Assembly: GCF_003096015.2 (NCBI RefSeq)
Contig: NZ_CP029185.2
Location: forward strand, 3,312,501 to 3,376,500
Direction of reading: 5' to 3'
DNA from: Limnobaculum parvum
GTDB taxonomy: Bacteria > Pseudomonadota > Gammaproteobacteria > Enterobacterales > Enterobacteriaceae
Length of the DNA: 64,000 bases
Below, piece by piece: positions 1 to 7,954 of this stretch. Made by a program: the position numbers and the translations under genes. Numbering within the stretch: the stretch's first letter is position 1; each line of letters opens with the position of its first letter. A model generated the notes under the pieces. That model was given only the letters and a program-made list of their open reading frames with translations. It was not told the origin of the DNA and did not search any database.

Positions 1-258
1 CCCCGGCCAACTGGAAAACATCGTTGCTTTCTGTTCAGCTGTTAGCTGTGTATCATCGATATACGGTTGCAATTGCTCATAATTTGCAGCAATCAGTATT
101 AGCCCTTTCTCCCATGATCGCTGCTTCAGTTGCAGAAGATATTCTACTGCTGATTGAACATCAGGATCGCAACCCAGCCCAAATACAGCTTCTGTTGGAT
201 AAGCAACAACCTGCTGTTGCTTAAGTTGCTCTACTATAAATTCTAAATTATTAGTCAT
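1..258 (-). CDS. tsaC: Threonylcarbamoyl-AMP synthase, N-terminal part (cut by window edge)
   Basis: Reading leftward from an ATG at 258, the 86 codons up to the window edge give an N terminus with YPTEAVFGLGCDP at about residues 20-32 and a KGLILIAANYEQL segment, which match the Sua5/YrdC/TsaC family. The enzyme makes threonylcarbamoyl-AMP from threonine, bicarbonate and ATP, the first step of t6A37 formation in tRNAs that read ANN codons. Its start overlaps the stop of yrdD by 8 bases, so the two are translationally coupled. The C-terminal half lies outside the window. No break is seen in the visible part. Confidence 0.93.
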   Translation of the reverse strand, partial: MTNNLEFIVEQLKQQQVVAYPTEAVFGLGCDPDVQSAVEYLLQLKQRSWEKGLILIAANYEQLQPYIDDTQLTAEQKATMFSSWPG

Positions 259-802
259 CTTTCTCTGTCGAAACTTCTTTACCGCACACTTTACTTGCAC
301 AAAACAGACGATTACCTCTGGAGGTGCGCTTTTCCATCAAAAGAGGATAGCTGCATATTGGGCAGATTCCAGCGACAGGCGTATGATTAAACGCAAATTG
401 ACATTCAGGATAACGATCGCAAGCGTGAAAAACCTTACCATAACGAGACTTTCGCTGTAGTAACTTCCCTTGCTTACACTGCGGGCAATCAATCTGAGTT
501 TCATCTGGCTTATCAATCACCGCAATATATTCACAATCAGGATAACTACTACAGCCAATAAACATGCCGTAACGACCCTGACGTAATACCAGAGTTTCAC
601 CGCATTGAGGGCAGTTCTGCCCTTCCAATACTTTGACAACGTGACCATCGTTTTGCGGCGTCAATGCGTGTATATAAGTACATTCAGGATAGCGAGAACA
701 TCCCTTAAACGGCCCCTGTTTTCCGGTGCGAATAACCAATAGCGCACCACACTCGGGACAAAGCTCTTCGCTTTTTCCTGTAAACAATGCTGTTTTGCTC
801 AT
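251..802 (-). CDS. yrdD: Topoisomerase-type zinc-finger DNA-binding protein
   Basis: The 183-residue protein is a string of four zinc ribbons with CPxC...C...C spacing (starting near residues 15, 63, 105 and 146), like the C-terminal zinc fingers of topoisomerase I without the catalytic part. E. coli YrdD has the same arrangement. It probably binds single-stranded or nicked DNA, but its cellular role is not established. It lies between dprA and tsaC and is cotranscribed leftward with both. The smg gene usually found between dprA and yrdD is absent here. Confidence 0.9.
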   Translation of the reverse strand: MSKTALFTGKSEELCPECGALLVIRTGKQGPFKGCSRYPECTYIHALTPQNDGHVVKVLEGQNCPQCGETLVLRQGRYGMFIGCSSYPDCEYIAVIDKPDETQIDCPQCKQGKLLQRKSRYGKVFHACDRYPECQFAFNHTPVAGICPICSYPLLMEKRTSRGNRLFCASKVCGKEVSTEKDD

Positions 803-844
803 AGCCTCATTGCTAATCGTTTAAAGCCAGTAGATATTTACAGT

Positions 845-1978
845 CTACCTGATTAAAACCATTTTTATATCTCCTTGTTTACCTGACTCTGATATATCCC
901 CCTGAACCACCTGTACCACGCCGGACAATTCCAGCTCAAGCAGTTGAATCATCACTTCAGTAACCGGTAGTGACATTTTCTCCGCAATAATATCGACAGA
1001 AATTGGCTGATGGCTAACATGAGCATACAAAGGCGAATCCACCAGCGGACAATCCGGACTAAACAGCAAAGGAATAGGCTCAATTGGAGGTTCTGACGAT
1101 AGCGGTGCTATCCAACATAATGAGCTGTTAAGGTTTTCAATAATATCTTCGGGTTGTGCTACCAACAGTGCGCCTTGCTGAATCAGGCTATGAGTTCCTT
1201 CACTGTTACGGCTATCTAATGGACCAGGAATCGCAAATACTTCCCTACCTTGCTCTAGGGCGTATTTTGCAGTAATCAGCGAACCACTGCGTAAACCCGC
1301 CTCAATGACTAATACGCCTAAACAGAGACCACTGATAATTCTATTTCGTCGAGGAAAATACTCGGCTCTAGGCGCTTCAAAAGGTAAAAACTCGGAAACC
1401 AGCGTGCCTTGATTTTCCAATATCTTTTGAGCCAATCCCAGATGGCTTCGGGGATGAAGCCTAGCTAGCCCACTTCCCAAAACGGCTATTGTAATTCCCC
1501 CCGCAGTCAAAGCGCCCTGATGACTAATGCCATCAATGCCTACCGCTAATCCACTGGTTATTATCAACCCACTGGCTGCCAGCTGTTGTGAAAAATAACT
1601 GGCCCAAATTTGACCATAATGGCTGTAATGGCGACTACCCACTACCGCCAATTGAGGCTTCGCCAAATTACCTCGTTCTCCCTTAATAAATAAGGCCAAT
1701 GGAGCAGAAGAGATATTTCGTAAGAGGTCCGGATATTCAGGGTCAATGTAAGTGACTAAATGGCAATCATCTCCCTTCAACCAATCAAGATTTTTTATCA
1801 GTTGATGTTGATCTACCTGTAAGAACGCTTCCGTTTGTTCTCGGCTAAAACCCAATAATGGCAAAAGCTGTTCACTAAAAACGATCTGCGATAGTTCTAC
1901 ATTTCTTAGTCGCCGAATATAAGAAAGCTTATATCCAGATATCATCAGCAGTCTTAGCCACCACTCGTCCCTTTCCAT
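845..1978 (-). CDS. dprA: DNA-processing protein DprA (Smf)
   Basis: This 377-residue protein has an N-terminal SAM-like helical region, a central Rossmann-like DprA core with VGSRHYSHYG near residue 112 and the SGLAVGIDGISHQGAL stretch near 142, and a C-terminal winged-helix-like domain. DprA loads RecA onto incoming single-stranded DNA during transformation. In enteric bacteria that are not known to be competent its role is less clear. It is the first gene of the leftward dprA-yrdD-tsaC run and is divergent from def. Confidence 0.93.
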   Translation of the reverse strand: MERDEWWLRLLMISGYKLSYIRRLRNVELSQIVFSEQLLPLLGFSREQTEAFLQVDQHQLIKNLDWLKGDDCHLVTYIDPEYPDLLRNISSAPLALFIKGERGNLAKPQLAVVGSRHYSHYGQIWASYFSQQLAASGLIITSGLAVGIDGISHQGALTAGGITIAVLGSGLARLHPRSHLGLAQKILENQGTLVSEFLPFEAPRAEYFPRRNRIISGLCLGVLVIEAGLRSGSLITAKYALEQGREVFAIPGPLDSRNSEGTHSLIQQGALLVAQPEDIIENLNSSLCWIAPLSSEPPIEPIPLLFSPDCPLVDSPLYAHVSHQPISVDIIAEKMSLPVTEVMIQLLELELSGVVQVVQGDISESGKQGDIKMVLIR

Positions 1979-2272
1979 TTAATTACCTGCATCACACCAT
2001 GAACCTATTTGTCAGATTAAAATGAAAAACCATCGAAACCGAGAGCCAAAATGACCAATTTCGACAGTGTTCCCATTGATATGATAACGCCATTCCCCCG
2101 TACGACTTATTTCTCCAGTAGAACTCGCATTTTTGAACATTGTATATTCAACAAACCCGCTGTCATCAGGTTATCTATTGGTTCAATAGTTGACGGATAC
2201 TGTCAATCATCACAGGAAAGGTCTAGAATATAAGTATGATATTTTACCCGTTAATTGGTGATTTAAAGAGAT
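1979..2272. other. Divergent dprA/def intergenic region
   Basis: This 294-base stretch separates dprA from def. It must carry both promoters, but I see no convincing pair of -35 and -10 hexamers. A short inverted repeat, TTGAC...GTCAA, lies at about 2190-2206. A 60-codon open frame at 2051-2233 shows no family resemblance and no ribosome binding site, so I do not count it as a gene. Confidence 0.5.
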
Positions 2273-2782
2273 ATGGCCGTATTACCTGTATTACATTTTC
2301 CCGATGAAAGACTACGCATTAAAGCCAAACCGGTTGCGGAAGTTACGCCACAAATACAGCAGATCGTCGATGATATGTTGGAAACGATGTATGCCGAAGA
2401 AGGTATAGGCCTTGCGGCAACGCAAGTTAATATCCACCAACGTATTATCGTGATAGATGTTTCAGAAAACCGCGATAAGCATTTCGTCATTATTAATCCT
2501 GAAATACTGGGAAAATCTGGGGAAACCGGTATTGAAGAAGGCTGTCTTTCCGTACCAGAATCGAGGGGCTTTGTACCTCGAGCAGAACAGATTAAGATTC
2601 GCGCTCTAGATCGCGATGGAAAACCTTTCGAATTAGATGCGGCGGAGCTATTGGCCATCTGTATTCAGCATGAGATGGACCATCTGGAAGGTAAACTATT
2701 CGTTGATTACCTTTCTCCACTTAAGCGTCAGAGAATCCGTCAGAAATTAGAGAAAATTGCCAGACAGGAAGCTCGTTCATAG
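2273..2782 (+). CDS. def: Peptide deformylase
   Basis: The 169-residue enzyme removes the N-formyl group from nascent proteins at the ribosome exit tunnel. All three signature motifs are present: GIGLAATQ near residue 44, EGCLSVP near residue 89 and HEMDHLEG near residue 133, which supply the metal-binding Cys and two His residues and the catalytic Glu. Length matches E. coli Def (169 residues). fmt follows 45 bases downstream, the usual pairing of deformylase with the formyltransferase that makes its substrate. Confidence 0.98.
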   Translation: MAVLPVLHFPDERLRIKAKPVAEVTPQIQQIVDDMLETMYAEEGIGLAATQVNIHQRIIVIDVSENRDKHFVIINPEILGKSGETGIEEGCLSVPESRGFVPRAEQIKIRALDRDGKPFELDAAELLAICIQHEMDHLEGKLFVDYLSPLKRQRIRQKLEKIARQEARS

Positions 2783-2827
2783 TAATAGTGTGGCAACACA
2801 ACCCATAAGATACGGTAGGAAATTTTA

Positions 2828-3778
2828 GTGTCTCATCCTTTGCGAATTATTTTTGCTGGTACCCCTGACTTTGCGGCGCGCCATCTGGACGCGCTGCTCT
2901 CATCTCATCACCAGATTGTTGGTGTATTCACGCAGCCCGACCGCCCCGCAGGCCGAGGCAATAAGTTGACACCAAGCCCGGTTAAACAACTGGCGGAACA
3001 ACATAACATTCCCGTATTTCAACCAAAATCATTACGGCCAGAAGAGAACCAACAGTTGGTTGCACAACTCAATGCCGATGTAATGGTTGTTGTAGCTTAT
3101 GGCTTGATCTTGCCTCTGACTGTATTAAGCATGCCAAGATTAGGTTGTATTAATGTGCATGGTTCTCTATTGCCCCGCTGGCGTGGCGCAGCGCCTATTC
3201 AGCGCTCACTTTGGGCTGGAGACAGTGAAACAGGTATCACCATCATGCAAATGGATGAAGGGCTGGATACTGGCGATATGTTATACAAACTAACTTGCCC
3301 TATCTTATCTGAAGATACCAGTGCCACTTTATATGACAAACTGGCTAAACTGGGCCCTGAAGGTTTACTTAACACGCTGGCAGCACTATCAGAAGGGACT
3401 ATCAAGGCAGAAAAGCAGGATGACACACTAGCTAACTATGCCGATAAGCTGAGTAAAGAAGAGGCTAAACTCGACTGGTCTCTTTCAGCGGTTCAGTTAG
3501 AACGCTGTATACGTGCCTTTAATCCTTGGCCTGTTAGCTATTTCATCATCGATGATCAGCCGATAAAAGTCTGGTCTGCTGATGTCATTGAAGATTATGA
3601 TGCCCAAGCAGAACCCGGTACCATTCTTCAAGCTAATAAGTCAGGCATTCAGATTTCTACCGCTCAAGGCATTTTGAATCTCACTCAACTTCAACCTGCC
3701 GGTAAAAAAGTGATGTCCGCTCAGGATTTGCTAAACTCGCGCCGGGAGTGGTTTATTTCAGGTCATCGCTTAGCCTGA
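2828..3778 (+). CDS. fmt: Methionyl-tRNA formyltransferase
   Basis: The 316-residue protein formylates Met-tRNAfMet with 10-formyl-tetrahydrofolate for translation initiation. It has an N-terminal Rossmann formyltransferase domain with the FAGTPDFA start, the NVHGSLLPRWRGAAPIQ catalytic loop near residues 107-124 (Asn, His and the downstream Asp144 region GLDTGDML), and a C-terminal tRNA-binding barrel ending in RREWF. Translation starts at GTG 2828, because no in-frame ATG precedes the conserved domain. It sits between def and rsmB. Confidence 0.98.
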   Translation: MSHPLRIIFAGTPDFAARHLDALLSSHHQIVGVFTQPDRPAGRGNKLTPSPVKQLAEQHNIPVFQPKSLRPEENQQLVAQLNADVMVVVAYGLILPLTVLSMPRLGCINVHGSLLPRWRGAAPIQRSLWAGDSETGITIMQMDEGLDTGDMLYKLTCPILSEDTSATLYDKLAKLGPEGLLNTLAALSEGTIKAEKQDDTLANYADKLSKEEAKLDWSLSAVQLERCIRAFNPWPVSYFIIDDQPIKVWSADVIEDYDAQAEPGTILQANKSGIQISTAQGILNLTQLQPAGKKVMSAQDLLNSRREWFISGHRLA

Positions 3779-3784
3779 TGTCAG

Positions 3785-3807
3785 GTGCTGGTCATTCCGA
3801 CCAGCAC
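3785..3807 (+). other. Intercistronic hairpin between fmt and rsmB
   Basis: A perfect 9-base-pair stem (3785-3793 with 3799-3807, five-base loop) lies seven bases after the fmt stop. No T-run follows, so it is more likely an mRNA-stabilising or processing hairpin than a terminator. rsmB starts 38 bases further on. Confidence 0.55.
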
Positions 3808-3845
3808 AGTTATGAATAGCCTAATAATGGCTCGGTCCACTTTCT

Positions 3846-5135
3846 ATGAATAACAAATATAATCTTCGGGCTATTGCTGCCAGTGCTATTAGTCAAGTTC
3901 TTGATAAGGGACAATCCCTCAGCACGGTGCTTCCTGAATATCAAAAAAACATTTCAGATAAAGATAAATCACTCCTGCAGGAACTCTGCTTTGGTACGCT
4001 ACGCGTTCTGCCTGAACTCGAGTGGCATGTACAGCAGCTAATGGCAAAAGTGATGACCGGTAAGCAAAGGCCTTTACACTATCTGTTAATGATTGGTCTT
4101 TATCAACTGCTCTATACCCGTATTCCTGCCCATGCTGCTGTTGCGGAAACGGTAAACGGTGCGATTGTTCTGAAACGCCCACAAATGAAAGGTTTGATTA
4201 ATGGCGTGATGCGACAATTTCAACGCCAACAGCAGGTTATGACCGAGCAATTTCAATCTCAAAATGGTCGCTTCTTGCATCCCGGATGGCTTTTGCAACG
4301 AATACAGCTCGCCTATCCACAACAATGGCAAGCCATTATCGATGCCAATAACCAAAAACCACCGATGTGGCTACGGGTAAACCGCCAGCATTATTCCCGT
4401 GAACAATATCTGCAATTATTGCAGCAGGCGAACATCGAAGCTTTTCCTCATCCTGATTATTCTGACGCTTTACGTTTAGCAGCCCCTTGCACCGTTACGC
4501 TTTTGCCTGGTTTTGAACAAGGTTGGGTCACCGTTCAAGATGCGTCAGCTCAAGGTTGCGTGTCGCTTCTCGAACCACAGGATGGTGAAATCATTCTGGA
4601 TCTGTGTGCGGCTCCGGGTGGTAAAACCACTCATGTGTTGGAAGCGGCTCCAAAAGCTAAAGTTATTGCCGTTGATGTTGATGAAGGCCGCCTAAAGCGC
4701 GTTACTGAAAATCTGATCCGTTTGAATCAACATGCAACTGTTATTACCGGAGATGGCCGTGAACCGCAGGTCTGGAGTAATGGTCAAATATACGATCGCA
4801 TTTTGCTGGATGCTCCGTGTTCAGCCACTGGTGTGATTCGACGTCACCCGGATATCAAGTGGTTGCGCCGTAACAGTGATATTGATGAATTGGTCTCGCT
4901 ACAAAAAGAAATCATTAATGCCATTTGGCCGCAGCTAAAATCAGGTGGCACTATGATTTATGCGACCTGCTCGATTCTTCCTGAAGAGAACAGATTGCAG
5001 ATTGATGATTTTATCCGGAATCATAGTGATGCTAAATTGGTGAATATTGGTGATGCACAATCACCCTATCGGCAAAATTTACCGTCACCAGAAGGTGGTG
5101 ACGGATTTTTTTATGCCAAACTGATAAAAGCATAA
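3846..5135 (+). CDS. rsmB: 16S rRNA m5C967 methyltransferase
   Basis: This 429-residue protein uses S-adenosylmethionine to methylate C967 of 16S rRNA. Residues 1-140 form the NusB-like RNA-binding domain. The C-terminal methyltransferase has the SAM motif DLCAAPGGKTTH near residue 252, the LDAPCSATG catalytic motif near 321 and the second cysteine in the TCSILPEEN motif near 376. Length matches E. coli RsmB (429). An unusual feature is a strong intrinsic-terminator-like hairpin with seven Ts inside the last codons (5082-5112), described separately. trkA follows 45 bases downstream. Confidence 0.98.
   Translation: MNNKYNLRAIAASAISQVLDKGQSLSTVLPEYQKNISDKDKSLLQELCFGTLRVLPELEWHVQQLMAKVMTGKQRPLHYLLMIGLYQLLYTRIPAHAAVAETVNGAIVLKRPQMKGLINGVMRQFQRQQQVMTEQFQSQNGRFLHPGWLLQRIQLAYPQQWQAIIDANNQKPPMWLRVNRQHYSREQYLQLLQQANIEAFPHPDYSDALRLAAPCTVTLLPGFEQGWVTVQDASAQGCVSLLEPQDGEIILDLCAAPGGKTTHVLEAAPKAKVIAVDVDEGRLKRVTENLIRLNQHATVITGDGREPQVWSNGQIYDRILLDAPCSATGVIRRHPDIKWLRRNSDIDELVSLQKEIINAIWPQLKSGGTMIYATCSILPEENRLQIDDFIRNHSDAKLVNIGDAQSPYRQNLPSPEGGDGFFYAKLIKA
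5082..5112 (+). terminator. Terminator-like hairpin inside the 3' end of rsmB
   Basis: A perfect 9-base-pair stem (5082-5090 with 5096-5104, loop GAAGG) is followed by A and then seven Ts (5106-5112). This is the form of a Rho-independent terminator on the plus strand, yet it lies within rsmB, about 20 bases before its stop codon. It encodes the conserved PEGGDGFF segment. If it terminates, the product is an rsmB mRNA without a stop codon, and trkA would be partly shielded from upstream transcription. Confidence 0.6.
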
Positions 5136-5180
5136 GCTAAATCAGTAACAAAATATCTTCGGCGCTAAAAAGAGAAAAAA

Positions 5181-6167
5181 ATGAAAATTATCATTCTCGG
5201 TGCAGGTCAGGTTGGCGGCACGCTGGCAGAAAATCTGGTTGGTGAAAATAACGATATTACTTTAGTTGATAATAATATTGTTCGCTTACGCCAACTGCAG
5301 GATAAGTTTGACCTGCGAGTCGTACAAGGACATGCCTGTCACCCTCGAGTACTGCGTGAAGCCGGAGCAGACGATGCAGACATGTTGGTAGCCGTCACTA
5401 ACTCTGACGAGATCAATATGGTGGCCTGCCAGATTGCTTATTCGTTGTTTAATACCCCAAATCGCATTGCCCGGATTCGTTCACCAGAATATATTCGTGA
5501 AGAAAATAAGTTGTTTGAGCCTGAAGTAATCCCTGTCGACCATATAATCTCACCCGAAAAGTTGGTCACTGATTATGTCTATAAGCTGGTTGAATATCCA
5601 GGTGCTTTACAGGTAGTTAATTTCGCCGAAGGTAAGGTTAGTATCGCTGGCGTTAACGCCTATTATGGCGGCCCGCTAGTGGGTAATGCGTTATCCTCAC
5701 TCCGTGAACATATGCCCCACATTGAAACCCGGGTGGCTGCAATATTCCGTCAGGATCGTCCGATCCGTCCACAGGCCTCCACGATTATTGAAGCGGGAGA
5801 TGAAGTATTCTTTGTTGCCGCTTCTGAAAATATTCGTGCTGTCATGAGTGAATTACAGCGTCTGGAAAAACCCTATAAGCGATTAATGATCGTTGGTGGA
5901 GGTAACGTAGGGGCGGGTCTCGCCAAACGTTTAGAGAAAGACTATAGCGTCAAACTTATTGAAAGGGATGCAGAACGCGCAGCTGAATTAGCCGAAATAC
6001 TACAAGACACCGTGGTATTTTGTGGTGATGCATCAGATCAGGAGTTACTGTCAGAAGAGCATATTGAACAAATAGATCTGTTTATTGCCCTAACCAATGA
6101 CGATGAAGCCAATATTATGTCGGCAATGTTAGCCAAGCGTTTGGGGGCAAAAAAGTCATCGTGCTGA
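5181..6167 (+). pseudogene. trkA: Trk potassium uptake regulator TrkA, first part of a frameshifted gene
   Basis: TrkA is the cytoplasmic NAD(H)-binding regulatory subunit of the TrkG/TrkH potassium channels and normally has 458 residues with two RCK modules. This frame gives 328 residues: the first nucleotide-binding site GAGQVG at 7-12, the first RCK-C domain, and the second site VGGGNVG near 237. It then leaves the TrkA sequence after LGAKK and stops at 6165-6167. The remainder continues in the -1 frame from 6155. The break is exactly at A AAA AAG (6149-6155), a heptamer known from -1 recoding in dnaX. It may be a lesion, an assembly error in a six-A run, or programmed frameshifting. I cannot decide from sequence alone. 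Confidence 0.85.
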
Positions 6168-6175
6168 TTCAGCGC
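6149..6175 (+). promoter_or_regulatory. Possible -1 frameshift site in trkA: slippery heptamer plus hairpin
   Basis: A AAA AAG at 6149-6155 sits in the correct phase (GCA AAA AAG) for tandem -1 slippage. Five bases after it begins a hairpin of six pairs (6161-6166 with 6170-6175, loop ATT, one T-G wobble). Slippage here restores exactly the second half of TrkA. There is no good upstream Shine-Dalgarno-like stimulator, because the nearest G-run (6143-6147) is too close, and the hairpin is small. Function is therefore a hypothesis. Confidence 0.4.
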
Positions 6176-6556
6176 CATGCCTATATCGATCTGGTTCAAG
6201 GCAGTGTTATCGATATTGCGGTTTCACCTCAACAGGCCACTATTTCCGCCCTGTTAGGACATGTCAGAAAAGCAGATATCGTTAGCGTTTCTACATTACG
6301 TCGCGGTGTCGCTGAAGCCATAGAAGCTATTGCTCACGGGGATGAGACGACATCTAAAGTTGTTGGCCGCCAGCTTGAAAATATCAAGTTACCACCGGGT
6401 ACCACCATTGGTGCACTTGTTCGTGGAAACGATGTGATTATCGCTGACAGAACGACAGTTATCGAACAAGGTGACCACGTCATCATGTTTCTGGCTGATA
6501 AGAAATATATTTCTGACGTTGAACGGCTATTCCAACCAAGCCCATTCTTCCTCTGA
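6155..6556 (+). pseudogene. trkA: TrkA, second part of the frameshifted gene
   Basis: From GTC at 6155 this frame gives VIVLIQRHAYIDLVQGSVID and runs to the family C terminus ERLFQPSPFFL at 6556. It covers the end of the second nucleotide-binding domain and the second RCK-C domain. Every codon continues TrkA without loss of residues, so a single base gain or a -1 slip repairs the gene. A GTG at 6161 could in principle start a separate 131-residue protein, but there is no ribosome binding site in front of it. Confidence 0.85.
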
Positions 6557-6563
6557 TAGCCCA

Positions 6564-6600
6564 AGGCTTATTGATGGAAAAACAATAAGCCTATATTTTT
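6564..6600 (+). terminator. Rho-independent terminator after trkA
   Basis: A 10-base-pair stem (6564-6573 with 6583-6592, nine-base loop) is followed by ATATTTTT. It ends the def-fmt-rsmB-trkA run ahead of mscL. Confidence 0.8.
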
Positions 6601-6671
6601 CCTCATTTATCTGGAAAAATACCGGTCGATTGTTATGCTTATAACACACATTGAATTAAAGGTAATTGAAT

Positions 6672-7073
6672 ATGAGTCTGCTTAAAGAATTTCGCGAATT
6701 CGCAATGCGCGGTAATGTTGTTGACCTCGCCGTCGGTGTCATTATTGGTGCAGCATTCGGTAAAATCGTATCATCACTGGTATCTGACATCATCATGCCC
6801 CCACTGGGATTATTGATTGGCGGAATAGATTTTAAGCAATTTGAATGGGTCTTACGCACTGCTCAGGGAGATACTCCCGCAGTTGTTATGCATTATGGTG
6901 CATTTATTCAAAATATTTTTGATTTTATTATTGTTGCTTTCGCTATCTTTATGGCAATTAAGCTGATGAATAAAGTGCGTCGCGAACAGCCACCGGCGGC
7001 TCCAGCGGCTCCAACAACAGAAGAAAAGCTGTTAACCGATATTCGTGATATCTTAAAACAACAGCATAAATAG
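6672..7073 (+). CDS. mscL: Large-conductance mechanosensitive channel
   Basis: The 133-residue protein forms the pentameric inner-membrane emergency valve that opens under membrane tension during hypo-osmotic shock. It begins MSLLKEFREFAMRGNVVDLAVGV, with the amphipathic S1 helix and TM1 gate glycines, then has TM2 (NIFDFIIVAFAIFMAIKL) and a C-terminal helical bundle. I chose ATG 6672 over an upstream TTG because it matches the E. coli start and has AAAGG about eight bases before it. Its position next to trkA is conserved, and both genes act in osmotic balance. Confidence 0.97.
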   Translation: MSLLKEFREFAMRGNVVDLAVGVIIGAAFGKIVSSLVSDIIMPPLGLLIGGIDFKQFEWVLRTAQGDTPAVVMHYGAFIQNIFDFIIVAFAIFMAIKLMNKVRREQPPAAPAAPTTEEKLLTDIRDILKQQHK

Positions 7074-7086
7074 AATAGACCGTAAA

Positions 7087-7293
7087 TTAGCAGAAGGCTG
7101 GAGATAAAAAGACGCTTTGCATCACCTTATCTCCAGCCTCCCGCACCATCTTCCCTACGTGTTTTGGCTTCCGCTGATAGCTGCCTTTCCCTTTCGCATT
7201 CTTTTCTACACGCTGCCGAAACAATGGATCGTGCAGTAGAGCCTGCAGCGCATTGTCCTGAATGGTTCCTTTTTGGTGCTGATACTTTGCCAT
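7087..7293 (-). CDS. arfA: Alternative ribosome-rescue factor A
   Basis: The 68-residue protein matches ArfA (YhdL): MAKYQHQKG, DNALQALLHDPLFRQRVEKN, then a basic KGKGSYQRK segment. ArfA recruits release factor 2 to ribosomes stalled on mRNAs that lack a stop codon, as a backup for tmRNA. I chose ATG 7293, since the 14 residues upstream in the longer frame are not family-like. The last third of the gene contains a 13-base-pair hairpin (7095-7139). This is the known family trick: cleavage or termination there makes arfA mRNA itself non-stop, so ArfA accumulates only when tmRNA fails. Convergent with mscL. Confidence 0.95.
   Translation of the reverse strand: MAKYQHQKGTIQDNALQALLHDPLFRQRVEKNAKGKGSYQRKPKHVGKMVREAGDKVMQSVFLSPAFC
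7095..7139 (-). promoter_or_regulatory. arfA self-limiting hairpin (RNase III/terminator element)
   Basis: A perfect 13-base-pair inverted repeat (7095-7107 with 7127-7139) lies within the arfA coding region, starting at about codon 52. In E. coli the corresponding hairpin is processed by RNase III and produces a non-stop message truncated near codon 55. The position here agrees closely. It may also limit read-through from mscL on the opposite strand. Confidence 0.8.
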
Positions 7294-7359
7294 AACAACC
7301 TCACTTAATTTATATTGGCTATAAAACGAGCACATAATAGTACAAAAATGGTTTATTGC

Positions 7360-7800
7360 CTATCGGGTTCTTAAGTCTATATGTGGCAGCGTATTGGTTG
7401 CGCCATATTCTAATGCTTCCAAAATAGAACAATAAGCACTACTGTGAGCGCTACCACAACAGGCATCGCTTAATCTTTGCAGCGATACTCGCATATGCTC
7501 CAACTCTTCCAACTTTTTCTCCACTTCGCCCAATCTGGCTTGAACAATAGACTTAGACTCTTGGCAAGTATGTTGCTCTGGTTCAACGCGAATCGAAAGC
7601 AACTCCGCAATAGATTCCAACGTAAACCCCAGATGTTTAGCATAACGGATAAATTTAAGCCGCTGCAGGTCCTGTTCGGTATAAAGACGGTAGCCGCCTT
7701 CAGAGCGGACATCGTGCGACATCATACCCTGCTTTTCATAATAACGAATGGTGTCTGGTGTAACGCCAGCTAACTTTGCTAACTGTCCAATACGGTACAT
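7360..7800 (-). CDS. zntR: Zinc-responsive MerR-family regulator
   Basis: The 146-residue protein has the MerR start MYRIGQLAKLAGVTPDTIRYYEKQGM (winged helix, residues 1-70), a dimerisation helix near residues 80-115 and a metal-binding loop with CC at about 113-114, a following His and a Cys near 123. A further Cys near residue 79 completes the ZntR pattern. It activates the zinc/cadmium/lead exporter gene zntA, which is not in this window. The gene lies between arfA and the alpha operon as in E. coli. Confidence 0.94.
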   Translation of the reverse strand: MYRIGQLAKLAGVTPDTIRYYEKQGMMSHDVRSEGGYRLYTEQDLQRLKFIRYAKHLGFTLESIAELLSIRVEPEQHTCQESKSIVQARLGEVEKKLEELEHMRVSLQRLSDACCGSAHSSAYCSILEALEYGATNTLPHIDLRTR

Positions 7801-7954
7801 AACGCTTCTCCCCCTTCTATCGTCAATTTCTATCCCACATGTTAAAATGAAAGGATATATAGAGTACCACTAACCCACTTCCGGCGTTTTGAAAAAGAAT
7901 TCTCTTTATAAAGTAGCCTTGTAAGTGACAAATAATTCAAATATGAGGTATTAC

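Noticed and set aside
2051..2233. 60-codon frame upstream of def
   Set aside because: No family resemblance, no ribosome binding site, and it lies in the region that must carry the def promoter.
6182..6215. ATATCGAT...ATCGATAT inverted repeat in trkA as frameshift stimulator
   Set aside because: It begins 27 bases after the heptamer, much too far for the usual 5-8 base spacing. The nearer small hairpin is the better candidate.
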